From the NCBI GenBank assembly GCA_030630015.1, contig DAOVNV010000043.1:1-12880 (forward strand): a DNA stretch of 12,880 nt, given 5' to 3'. Position 1 is the first letter of the stretch. Each line of letters starts with the position of its first letter. Shown here piece after piece: positions 1 through 6,873 of this stretch. The stretch comes from Desulfuromonadales bacterium (GTDB lineage: Bacteria; Desulfobacterota; Desulfuromonadia; Desulfuromonadales; BM103). A program made the translations under genes and the position numbers. The notes under the pieces were generated by a model. The model was not told where the DNA came from and did no database searches. It saw only the letters and a list, made by a program, of their open reading frames with translations.

Positions 1-223
1 GAAAGGTCTTGGCAACTCTCTCTTCCAGCGAATACGTGCTGAAGGAATAGGTGCCCGGCAGATCGACGATCTCAAAGCGTTCGCCCTGAAATTTAATCGT
101 TGTAGATTTCTTATCAACTGTGACACCCGGGTAATTCGCAACATGCTGATTTACGCCGCTCAGCATATTGAAAATAGTCGATTTTCCGCAGTTGGGCTGG
201 CCGGCCAAGGCGACTTTTGTCAT
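1..223 (-). CDS. feoB: Ferrous iron transporter FeoB, N-terminal part (cut by window edge)
   Basis: FeoB is the inner-membrane Fe(II) uptake protein with an N-terminal GTPase domain. The 74 visible residues are the start of that domain: the G1/P-loop GQPNCGKST at residues 8-16, a VANYPGVTV stretch around the G2 region, and the G3 motif DLPGTYS near residue 56. The ATG at 223-221 overlaps the feoA stop (ATGA, 4 bases), so the pair is probably translationally coupled. The membrane part lies outside the window. The GTPase motifs and the feoA partner make the call firm. Confidence 0.96.
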   Translation of the reverse strand, partial: MTKVALAGQPNCGKSTIFNMLSGVNQHVANYPGVTVDKKSTTIKFQGERFEIVDLPGTYSFSTYSLEERVAKTF

Positions 224-468
224 AGCATCTCGACCTTGATCAACTTTGCTTCTCTCCTTCTGAGCGTCACTAAACAATTATGAATCCCAATTTCAATTGG
301 ATCGCGAAGAGGAGCGTTTCTGACCATGAGAATTTCTGCACCGGGAATAAATCCCATGCTGAGGAGTTTTTGCTTCAACATCCCTTCTGCAGCACAATGC
401 CTGATAATTCCTTTTTGATTCTGCTTCAGATCGGATAGATGAAGGGTGGGCTTGGTGCTCTGTTTCAC
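220..468 (-). CDS. feoA: Ferrous iron transport accessory protein FeoA
   Basis: An 82-residue cytosolic SH3-like protein that assists FeoB in Fe(II) uptake. The FeoA pattern is visible: an LSDLKQNQKGIIRH strand, then LKQKLLSMGFIPGAEILMVR, then a DPIEIGIHNCLVTLRRREA strand before the end. The length is typical of the family. The start is a GTG (468-466) preceded by AGGAGA about 6 bases upstream, which decides the start. It is the first gene of feoAB; its stop overlaps the feoB start. The upstream region holds a CRP/HcpR-like palindrome, suggesting regulation by anaerobiosis or nitrosative stress. Confidence 0.95.
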   Translation of the reverse strand: MKQSTKPTLHLSDLKQNQKGIIRHCAAEGMLKQKLLSMGFIPGAEILMVRNAPLRDPIEIGIHNCLVTLRRREAKLIKVEML

Positions 469-592
469 GGGCTCTCCTGGAATAAGGCTGGTTGGATATC
501 AACGGCAGTAGAATCTCTGTATGCCTTTAGTTTACATCCGGAGTTCCGGGAAAGCTAAATAAAAAGTGGTATCCAAGGACAACATGAAAAAC

Positions 593-635
593 ACTATGCC
601 TGATTCTTTTTGTAGATTCTGTGACTTGAGTCACA
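593..635 (-). promoter_or_regulatory. Putative CRP/FNR-family activated promoter of feoAB
   Basis: TGTGACTTGAGTCACA at 620-635 is a perfect TGTGA-N6-TCACA palindrome, the form bound by CRP and by HcpR of Deltaproteobacteria. On the minus strand a -10-like CATAGT lies at 598-593. If transcription starts near 586, the palindrome centre (627.5) falls at -41.5, the classic class II activator position. No good -35 is seen, as expected for an activator-dependent promoter. The site is seen directly; the promoter and the regulator are inferred. Confidence 0.55.
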
Positions 636-657
636 CTTTGAGAATTTTTTTCATTTT

Positions 658-699
658 CAGGCATTAGTGCCTGGAATAATCAGTAGTTATCATCGATAA
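658..699. promoter_or_regulatory. Two further operator-like palindromes upstream of feoA
   Basis: CAGGCA-TTAG-TGCCTG at 658-673 is a perfect 6+6 inverted repeat. TTATC-ATC-GATAA at 687-699 is a 5+5 inverted repeat in AT-rich sequence faintly resembling a Fur-type site. Neither is followed by a T-tract, so they do not look like terminators. Both lie upstream of the CRP-like site relative to feoA and could be additional regulator sites, or sites serving a lost gene on the other side. Confidence 0.25.
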
Positions 700-730
700 T
701 TCACTAAAACAAACAGAGAATATTTAATAA

Positions 731-881
731 ATGTTGGGCATCGACTTGAGATTGATTTATCGGCCTGGCTTACGGCATGGCCATCATCGGTGGCAACTGG
801 AAAGCTGTTGACCGGGACAACGGCGACAAGAGCAACTCTGAGGTGTGGGTGTTCGGGATACGGGCGCAACTGTCTTTTTGA
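731..881 (+). pseudogene. Outer-membrane porin, 3' remnant
   Basis: The frame open from 756 to the TGA at 879-881 reads GLAYGMAIIGGNW, then DRDNGDKSNSEVWVFGIRAQLSF, then stop. Alternating hydrophobic residues ending in a C-terminal Phe are the signature of the last beta strand of a Gram-negative outer-membrane barrel. A stop (TGA 753-755) closes this frame upstream. The neighbouring frame from ATG 731 reads LGIDLRLIYR, which joins the porin frame well if one base was lost or gained near 762. Only about 45 codons remain, without signal peptide or barrel body. Which porin family it came from cannot be told. Confidence 0.55.
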
Positions 882-1044
882 CAAAAGACAATCAATCATA
901 TGTAACCGTTTGCACAGGCTCTGCATGGAAATGAGCAAAATACAGGTTTATCCAGAAAGAACCTTGCTTTGCTATTTCGGTACCTGAACGATGTGGAACT
1001 TGCAGTCTCCCTCTGAATGACATAAGCTTTGGGTAGTATTTATC

Positions 1045-1103
1045 AAAAGCCCCCTCTCCTGAGAATTCTGAGCGATTTGCAGACAGGGGGCTTTTCTTTT
1101 CTT
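1045..1103 (+). terminator. Rho-independent terminator
   Basis: AAAAGCCCCCT (1045-1055) pairs perfectly with AGGGGGCTTTT (1085-1095), an 11-bp stem with a 29-base loop, followed by CTTTTCTT. It works best on the plus strand, where it would end transcription from the porin remnant. The A/T flanks could also let it act on the minus strand. Confidence 0.8.
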
Positions 1104-1165
1104 GCGGCAGGGGCCTATTGTACCCGACCGAGGGATGGATGCGGATAACCAGGGAGGTTCTGACC

Positions 1166-1444
1166 ATGTTCGGTGCCAAGTTGAAACAGCAACGAATCAG
1201 CACCGGCGACACAGAAATCAACCTGGAGCATGACGAGGCGGATCTGGACCGCAAGATCCAATGCCCACTGCTCGCCCTGTGGGGCCGCAAAGGCTTTGTG
1301 CACCGCACCTACGACGTTCTGGGCGTATGGCGCGAACGTGCCGAGCTGGTGGAGGGCAAAGCTCTTGAATGCGGTCATTTTCTGCCGGAAGAGGCTCCTG
1401 CGTCTGTCTATGACGAACTGCTGAGCTTTTTTGGAAATAACTGA
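1166..1444 (+). pseudogene. Haloacetate dehalogenase-like alpha/beta hydrolase, C-terminal fragment
   Basis: The reading frame encodes the C-terminal third of a fluoroacetate/haloacetate-dehalogenase-type hydrolase. INLEHDEADLDRKIQCPLLALWG is the characteristic end of the cap region and the following strand. ECGHFLPEEAP carries the catalytic histidine, and the terminal helix DELLSFF follows. Intact members are about 290-300 residues. Here the N-terminal half with the nucleophile Asp and oxyanion loop is absent, so hydrolysis is not possible. The first ~25 residues do not match the family. ATG 1166 has a good GGGAGG 8 bases upstream, so a 92-residue stub may be translated; the frame is also open back to TTG 1118. 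It follows a terminator, suggesting a deletion joined unrelated DNA to the 3' end. Confidence 0.65.
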
Positions 1445-1474
1445 CAAGTCACCCTTTGCAACCATCTGAACTCT

Positions 1475-2143
1475 ATGGACCACTCATCGAGAAGCCGCCT
1501 CACCGCCAGGCACATCCCTCGCTTTCCTGCTGACACCCTGTTCGACAAGATCGCCCGAGCAGTCTGTCGGGCCGGTTGCCTGCCTCGCAAGGAACTTTAC
1601 GAAGCCTGGGAGGTTGCGCGCCGGGTACGCCGCCGCTTCCGGGGCGGACGGGTGATTGATATGGCCTGCGGCCATGGCTTGCTGGCACACATCCTCCTGC
1701 TGCTCGACGATTCGTCCAAACAAGCGCTGGCAGTTGATCACAATATCCCGCCAAGTGCGGCAAAACTCGCTAAAACCATCGAAGCGGACTGGCCTCGCCT
1801 CAACAATCGGGTACACTTTTTAAAAGAGGATCTGAAAAAGGTTGATCTGTACCGGAATGACCTGATCGTTTCGGCCCACGCCTGCGGCGAACTGACCGAC
1901 CTGATTTTGGAGCGAGCCGCGTCGGTCGGTGCGCGCGTCGCCGTGCTGCCCTGCTGTCACGATCTAAAAACGGCGGACCAAGGTGGCTTGGAGGGATGGC
2001 TGAATGGCCCTCTGGCGGTGGATGTCACCAGGGCTGTCAAACTGAGATCGAAAGGCTACAAAATTTACACACAGCAGATTCCAAAAGAAATCACCCCGAT
2101 GAACCGGCTGCTGATGGCGGAAAAAGATGGCTCCGGAGAATAA
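1475..2143 (+). CDS. SAM-dependent methyltransferase, Methyltransf_32-like
   Basis: A 222-residue cytosolic Rossmann-fold methyltransferase. SAM motif I is VIDMACGHGLL (residues 60-70), followed by the acidic strand end AVDHN (86-90). SAHACGELTD (133-142) and VAVLPCCHDL (155-164) are the HxCG and PCC(H) signatures of the Methyltransf_32 family, shared with GSTCD-type proteins. The substrate is unknown; the family is often linked to RNA. A basic stretch RRVRRRFRGGR (49-59) precedes the fold and fits nucleic-acid binding, as inference. No clear ribosome site precedes the ATG. A receiver-domain gene starts 12 bases after its stop, so the two are probably co-transcribed. Confidence 0.8.
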   Translation: MDHSSRSRLTARHIPRFPADTLFDKIARAVCRAGCLPRKELYEAWEVARRVRRRFRGGRVIDMACGHGLLAHILLLLDDSSKQALAVDHNIPPSAAKLAKTIEADWPRLNNRVHFLKEDLKKVDLYRNDLIVSAHACGELTDLILERAASVGARVAVLPCCHDLKTADQGGLEGWLNGPLAVDVTRAVKLRSKGYKIYTQQIPKEITPMNRLLMAEKDGSGE

Positions 2144-2155
2144 CTGGAGACGAAG

Positions 2156-2539
2156 ATGGCAAACGTTCTGATCATCGATGACAACAAAGCCTACCTGGAA
2201 TTCATCAGGACTTACATCAACGAAAACTTCCCTGCCCTGCAGGTCGATGCTTGCGACAATGCGATACAGGGACTGGCAGCTATTTCAGCTGACCTCGACC
2301 TGCTGCTGCTTGACTTGGAAATGCCCGATATGGACGGCAAAAAGCTGCTTTCCTACGCAATCGGCCTGGGACTGAACAAGAGCCGGATCATCATCCTCTC
2401 AGGGCATAGCGCGGACTTTCTCCACGAACAGTTCCCAATGGGAAGCTGCCTGGCCGTCCTCAACAAGCATGAAGCCCGCCAGAAAGTTGTGCTCGACATG
2501 ATTTTTAATTCGCTTCAGGTGAAAAGCAGTGACGAGTAG
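2156..2539 (+). CDS. Single-domain response regulator (CheY-like receiver)
   Basis: 127 residues forming one receiver domain and nothing else. The acidic pair D8-D9, phosphoacceptor D53 (LLLLDLEMPDMDG), switch residue S82 (IIILSGHS) and K104 (VLNKHEA) are all present, so phosphorylation should be possible. No output domain follows, so it likely acts by protein-protein contact or as a phosphorelay intermediate. GGAG lies 6 bases before the ATG. It is downstream of the methyltransferase gene and converges on acnA; no histidine kinase is in the window. Confidence 0.9.
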   Translation: MANVLIIDDNKAYLEFIRTYINENFPALQVDACDNAIQGLAAISADLDLLLLDLEMPDMDGKKLLSYAIGLGLNKSRIIILSGHSADFLHEQFPMGSCLAVLNKHEARQKVVLDMIFNSLQVKSSDE

Positions 2540-2559
2540 CGAGTGCCTTTAACGCTACT
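2535..2559. terminator. Possible hairpin between convergent genes
   Basis: AGTAGCG (2535-2541) pairs with CGCTACT (2553-2559) around an 11-base loop. The stem covers the stop codons of both the receiver gene and acnA. There is no T-tract on either side, so termination is doubtful. Confidence 0.3.
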
Positions 2560-5230
2560 TGCCACCAACTTTCTCCTTCAAAACGTAGTTGAGGATCCCG
2601 CCATTCAGATAGTACTGCACCTCATCGGCAGTGTCGATGCGACAGGTCACAACGACCTCTTGAGCTTCCCCGCCGGCGCGACGGATGATCAGCCGAACAT
2701 CCTGCCCCGGCTCGATCGGCTCGTCCTGGCCGACCAGGTCGAAGGTTTCACTGCCATCCAGGCCGAGCGTCTGCCGGGTTTCTCCTGTCTTGAGCTGCAG
2801 CGGCAGGACCCCCATGCCAACCAGGTTCGAGCGGTGAATACGCTCGAAGCTTTCCGCGATGACCGCCTTCACGCCGAGCAGCAGGGTCCCCTTGGCCGCC
2901 CAGTCACGGCTCGATCCGGTCCCATACTCACGGCCGGCGACAATCACCAGCGGCGTAGCGGTAGCGGCATAGCGCATAGCAGCGTCGAAGATACTCATCT
3001 CGTCGCCATCCGGGAAATGCCGAGTGAAACCGCCTTCCGTGCCCGGGACCAGCTCGTTCCGGAGACGGATATTGGCAAAGGTGCCGCGCATCATCACCTC
3101 GTGGTTGCCGCGCCGCGACCCATAGGAGTTGAAATCGGCCGGGCCGATGCCCCGCGCGCGCAGGTAGACGCCGGCGGGACTGCTGGCCAGGATCGATCCG
3201 GCCGGGGAGATGTGATCCGTGGTCACCGAGTCGCCGAGCAGAGCCAGTAGGCGGCCGCTGCTGAAAGAGGCCAGGCCCTGGTCGGCAACCTCCCTGACCG
3301 TGAAAAAGGAGGGTTCTTTGACATATGTCGATGCATCATCCCAGGTGTAGGTTTTGCCCTCCGGGACAGGCAGGCTGCGCCAGCTTTCATCCCCGCTGAA
3401 CACATCCGCATACTTGTCACGGAACATGTCCGCCGAGACCACCTTTACCAGTTCGTTGACTTCCTCGTCACTTGGCCAGATATCCCTGAGAAAAACAGGC
3501 TGCCCGTCGGATCCTGTACCGATCGGGTCGCGGGCCATGTCAATGCGAGTGGTGCCGACCAGTCCGAAGGCCACCACCAGCGGCGGCGAGGCCAGCCAGT
3601 TGGCCCTGGTCTGGGGGTGTACGCGCCCCTCGAAGTTGCGGTTGCCGGAAAGCACCGAACAGACGGTCAGGTCACCAGCCTCGATGGCATCGGCAATCGG
3701 CCCGATCAACGGCCCGGAGTTGCCGATGCAGGTCGTACAGCCGTAGCCGACCAAGTTGTAGCCAAGCTGGTCGAGGTAGGTCTGCAGGCCGGCTTTCGCC
3801 AGGTAATCGGTCACGACCTTTGAGCCGGGCGCCAGCGAGGTCTTCACCCAGGGTTTCCTGACCAGCCCCTTCTCAACAGCGTTGCGAGCCAGCAGGCCCG
3901 CCCCGATCATCACCGCCGGATTAGAGGTGTTGGTGCAGGAAGTAATCGCCGCAATGACCACGTCGCCCTGTTTCAGGGCATAATCCGCGTCGGAAACCGG
4001 AACCTCCCGGTCCATGGCAGCTTTTGGAATCACTGCCTCAGTGGCATTCTTCATGATCTCCAGATCGACCCGGTCCTGCGGCCGCTTCGGCCCGGCCAGG
4101 CTGGGCGTGACCGAAGCAAGATCCAGTTCCAGAACATGACTGTATGACGGGTCCGGAGCACGATCATCGCGCCACAGCCCCTGAACCTTTGCATAATCCT
4201 CGACCAGGGCCACGGTCTCCGGGCTGCGGCCGGTCAGGGTCAGGTAATCAAGTGTGACCTGATCGATCGGGAAGAAGCCGCAGGTCGCACCATATTCCGG
4301 GGCCATATTGGCAATGGTCGCCCGGTCGGCCAGGGACAAGCGGGACAAACCCGGTCCGAAGAACTCGACAAACTTGCCGACCACCCCGAACAGCCGCAAC
4401 TGCTCGGTGATCGTCAAGACCAGGTCGGTTGCCGTCACCCCTTCAGCCAGCTTGCCGGTCAGGCGGAAGCCGACCACCTCCGGCAGCAGCATCGAAATCG
4501 GCTGACCGAGTATGGCCGCCTCCGCCTCAATACCACCGACCCCCCAGCCGAGCACGGCGAGGCCGTTGATCATGGTGGTATGGCTGTCCGTACCTACCAG
4601 GGTGTCGGGGTAAGCCAGGCGCACCCCGTCCTCCTCTTCGCTCCAGATGGTCTGTCCCAGGTATTCGAGGTTCACCTGGTGGCAGATGCCCGTACCGGGC
4701 GGCACCACCCGGAAATTATCGAATGCAAGCTGGCCCCAGCGCAGGAAGGCATAACGCTCCCGGTTGCGCTCCATCTCCCGTTCGACGTTGAACTGGAAAG
4801 CTTCGGGCATGGCGTACTTGTCGACCATGACCGAATGATCGATCACCAGGTCGACCGGAATCTGTGGATTGATCAGCTGCGGATCGCCACCGGCCTTGGC
4901 AACCGCATCACGCATCGCGGCCAGATCGACCACCGCCGGCACCCCGGTGAAGTCCTGCATCAGCACCCTGGCCGGGCGAAAAGCGATCTCGCGTGAAGAA
5001 CGCTTGCGCTTGAGCCAGCCGATCACGGCATCGATGTCTCCGGTCGTGACCGTCTCGCCATCCTCGGACCTCAGCAGGTTTTCGAGCAACACTTTCAGGG
5101 TAAAAGGCAGGCGGGAGATGTCAGCATCAACCGCTTCTGACAATGCCGGCAAACTGTAGTATTGATAGTCCAGGCCACGGACATCCATGGTCCGACAGGT
5201 CTTGTAACTGTCTAATGCAGCTTTTTTCAT
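2555..5230 (-). CDS. acnA: Aconitate hydratase A
   Basis: Aconitase interconverts citrate and isocitrate through cis-aconitate in the TCA cycle using a [4Fe-4S] cluster. The three cluster ligands are visible: C432 in SCTNTSNP, and C498 and C501 in GCTTCIGNSGPL. The swivel domain near residues 690-830 carries YGSRRGNHEVMMRGTFAN and GTGSSRDWAAKG (active-site Ser/Arg near 774). At 891 residues it equals the usual AcnA/IRP length. An in-frame ATG exists 24 bases upstream, but AGGAGG lies 8 bases before the ATG at 5230, and the start MKKAALDSYKTC suits the family, so this start was chosen. It is divergent from the MscS gene across a short AT-rich spacer. Confidence 0.97.
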   Translation of the reverse strand: MKKAALDSYKTCRTMDVRGLDYQYYSLPALSEAVDADISRLPFTLKVLLENLLRSEDGETVTTGDIDAVIGWLKRKRSSREIAFRPARVLMQDFTGVPAVVDLAAMRDAVAKAGGDPQLINPQIPVDLVIDHSVMVDKYAMPEAFQFNVEREMERNRERYAFLRWGQLAFDNFRVVPPGTGICHQVNLEYLGQTIWSEEEDGVRLAYPDTLVGTDSHTTMINGLAVLGWGVGGIEAEAAILGQPISMLLPEVVGFRLTGKLAEGVTATDLVLTITEQLRLFGVVGKFVEFFGPGLSRLSLADRATIANMAPEYGATCGFFPIDQVTLDYLTLTGRSPETVALVEDYAKVQGLWRDDRAPDPSYSHVLELDLASVTPSLAGPKRPQDRVDLEIMKNATEAVIPKAAMDREVPVSDADYALKQGDVVIAAITSCTNTSNPAVMIGAGLLARNAVEKGLVRKPWVKTSLAPGSKVVTDYLAKAGLQTYLDQLGYNLVGYGCTTCIGNSGPLIGPIADAIEAGDLTVCSVLSGNRNFEGRVHPQTRANWLASPPLVVAFGLVGTTRIDMARDPIGTGSDGQPVFLRDIWPSDEEVNELVKVVSADMFRDKYADVFSGDESWRSLPVPEGKTYTWDDASTYVKEPSFFTVREVADQGLASFSSGRLLALLGDSVTTDHISPAGSILASSPAGVYLRARGIGPADFNSYGSRRGNHEVMMRGTFANIRLRNELVPGTEGGFTRHFPDGDEMSIFDAAMRYAATATPLVIVAGREYGTGSSRDWAAKGTLLLGVKAVIAESFERIHRSNLVGMGVLPLQLKTGETRQTLGLDGSETFDLVGQDEPIEPGQDVRLIIRRAGGEAQEVVVTCRIDTADEVQYYLNGGILNYVLKEKVGGK

Positions 5231-5407
5231 GACAGCAGCCTCCTCGGGGATCATTAGTCACATTTGATCATATTACCATACTGCCCCCTCGATTAAGCAA
5301 AAGAGGACAAACTTTTTACCCTGAACGAAAGTCTAGCTCAACTTGATTTTACCATATGATTTTGATAGGTTGACATATTGTCTTGACGACCTTTACTGGA
5401 GGCTGCC
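5231..5407. promoter_or_regulatory. Divergent intergenic region, acnA / mscS
   Basis: This 177-bp AT-rich spacer must hold the promoters of both divergent genes. TTACCATA occurs twice in the same orientation (5273-5280 and 5349-5356), each preceded by TTGAT a few bases upstream; this could be a repeated half-site. TTGACA at 5371-5376 is a perfect -35 hexamer for the plus strand, but its only spaced -10 (TTTACT, 5394-5399) would start transcription at the mscS start codon. A TATGAT on the minus strand (5271-5266) may be the acnA -10, without a good -35. Exact promoters remain uncertain. Confidence 0.3.
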
Positions 5408-6517
5408 ATGCAGGCTTTGGCCGACCTGATGAACCAACAATTTCTGGGTATCAGCACCGGACGCTACGCTTCCGCCCTGGCCGTCATCATCCTTGCCCTG
5501 ATCGGCAAGAAGATGTTCGCCCTCCTGTTCACCCGTATTGCAATCCCGATTGCCCGCAAGACCAAAGGGGAACTGGACGATCGTTTTCTTGAGTCAATGC
5601 GCAAACCGGCCGAGGCGATCGTCCTCGTCATCGGCCTGTTCCTGGCCGTTCAGATCCTGCAATTGCCGACCGAACCGTACGATGTCCACGCATTCGCAAT
5701 GTCCGGACTCAAAGCGATCGTGATCTTCGTTATCGCCTGGTTCCTGTTCAACCTGGTCGGCATTATCGACCACTACTTGCACCAATGGGCCGCGCGCACC
5801 GAGTCGACCCTCGATGACCATCTGGCACCGATGGTCCGCAAGAGCCTGCGCATCTTCGTGGTGGTCATGGCGACCCTGATGGCCATCCAGAGCTTTGGCT
5901 ACCCGATCACCGGACTGCTCGCCTCCCTGGGCATCGGCGGCCTGGCATTTGCCCTGGCCGCCAAGGACACCCTCGCCAACATCTTCGGCTCGCTGATGAT
6001 CATTTTTGACCGACCCTTCCGCATCGGCGACTGGATCAAGGCCGGCGATATGGAAGGCGTTGTCGAAGAGATCGGTTTCCGCTCCACCAAGATCCGCACC
6101 TTTGCCAAAACCCTGATCATGGTGCCAAACAACGTGATCGCCAATATGCCGCTCGACAACTTCAGCCGCATGCCGAAACGGCGCATCAAGTTGAACGTCG
6201 GGGTCACTTATGACGCCAGGCCGGACCAGATGCGCGAGGCGGTCAAACGCATCCGCGAGATGCTGACGCAACACCCGGCCATCGACCAGGACTTCTTCCT
6301 GGTCAATTTCACCGACTTCGGCGCATCTTCGCTGGACATCATGGTCTACTGCTTTACCACGACCACGATCTGGGGCGACTACCTGGATGCCAGAGAAGAC
6401 GTCTGTTTGAAAATTATGGGCATCCTGGAAGGAATGGGTCTGGAGATTGCCTTCCCGAGCCAGACGCTTTACCTGCACCAGGAAGATCACGAGCAAACCG
6501 AACCCAGAAAACAATAA
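5408..6517 (+). CDS. MscS-family mechanosensitive ion channel
   Basis: A 369-residue inner-membrane channel that opens under membrane tension to release solutes on hypo-osmotic shock. Hydrophobic segments lie at about residues 20-42, 68-86, 97-119 and 148-163, followed by the pore-lining helix LLASLGIGGLAFALAAKDTL (170-189), the MscS signature rich in Gly and Ala. The beta domain follows at once (NIFGSLMIIFDRPFRIGDWI and the VPNN motif), then the alpha/beta C-terminal domain. It is larger than E. coli MscS (286 aa), with extra N-terminal membrane helices as in the YbdG/YnaI-type relatives. TGGAGG lies 5 bases before the ATG. The lipoprotein gene follows 44 bases downstream. Confidence 0.93.
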   Translation: MQALADLMNQQFLGISTGRYASALAVIILALIGKKMFALLFTRIAIPIARKTKGELDDRFLESMRKPAEAIVLVIGLFLAVQILQLPTEPYDVHAFAMSGLKAIVIFVIAWFLFNLVGIIDHYLHQWAARTESTLDDHLAPMVRKSLRIFVVVMATLMAIQSFGYPITGLLASLGIGGLAFALAAKDTLANIFGSLMIIFDRPFRIGDWIKAGDMEGVVEEIGFRSTKIRTFAKTLIMVPNNVIANMPLDNFSRMPKRRIKLNVGVTYDARPDQMREAVKRIREMLTQHPAIDQDFFLVNFTDFGASSLDIMVYCFTTTTIWGDYLDAREDVCLKIMGILEGMGLEIAFPSQTLYLHQEDHEQTEPRKQ

Positions 6518-6561
6518 ACTCTTTTTTCAGATCAGATAAGATTTACACCAAGGAGGAGAAG

Positions 6562-6831
6562 ATGCGTCGATTGGCCGTATGCGTACTGGCTGTCTTCCTG
6601 CTGGCCGGTTGTGCCCCCTGGATCAGTATCGAAAAAATCTCGCCGGGCATGACCAAGGCGGAAGTCTTCCAGCATATGGGCAAACCGCAAAGCGCCTCGG
6701 GGAGCGGCAACCAGGAATACTTCTGGTACACCCCGATCAACCGCCCCTGGCAGCGTTACTACATCCACTTGGTTAATGGCAAGGTGGAATCCTACGGGCC
6801 GCTTGGCTCCGAGCAGGAAGCCGCGAGGTAA
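6562..6831 (+). CDS. Small lipoprotein, SmpA/OmlA (BamE-like) type
   Basis: 89 residues. The N-terminus MRRLAVCVLAVFLLAGC is a lipoprotein signal peptide with lipobox LLAGC and lipidated Cys17. The mature part, ISPGMTKAEVFQHMGKPQSASGSGNQEYFWY, has the two-helix GMTKxEVxxxMGxP pattern of SmpA/OmlA-type domains, followed by a C-terminal strand hairpin (YYIHLVNGKVESYGPLG). True BamE works in outer-membrane protein assembly; this one is only a domain relative and its role is unknown. AGGAGGAG sits 5 bases before the ATG. It lies between the channel and DUF362 genes on the same strand. Confidence 0.8.
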   Translation: MRRLAVCVLAVFLLAGCAPWISIEKISPGMTKAEVFQHMGKPQSASGSGNQEYFWYTPINRPWQRYYIHLVNGKVESYGPLGSEQEAAR

Positions 6832-6873
6832 CCACTGGTCCTCCAACCGACCTGACCAATCAACGAGAGTGTC

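Noticed and set aside
2543..5159. Long plus-strand reading frames opposite acnA
   Set aside because: They are antisense shadows of the GC-rich aconitase gene, with no ribosome sites and no recognisable domains.
5594..6514. A 306-codon minus-strand frame opposite the MscS-family gene
   Set aside because: Composition is typical of an antisense frame; the sense strand gives a complete, well-motifed channel.
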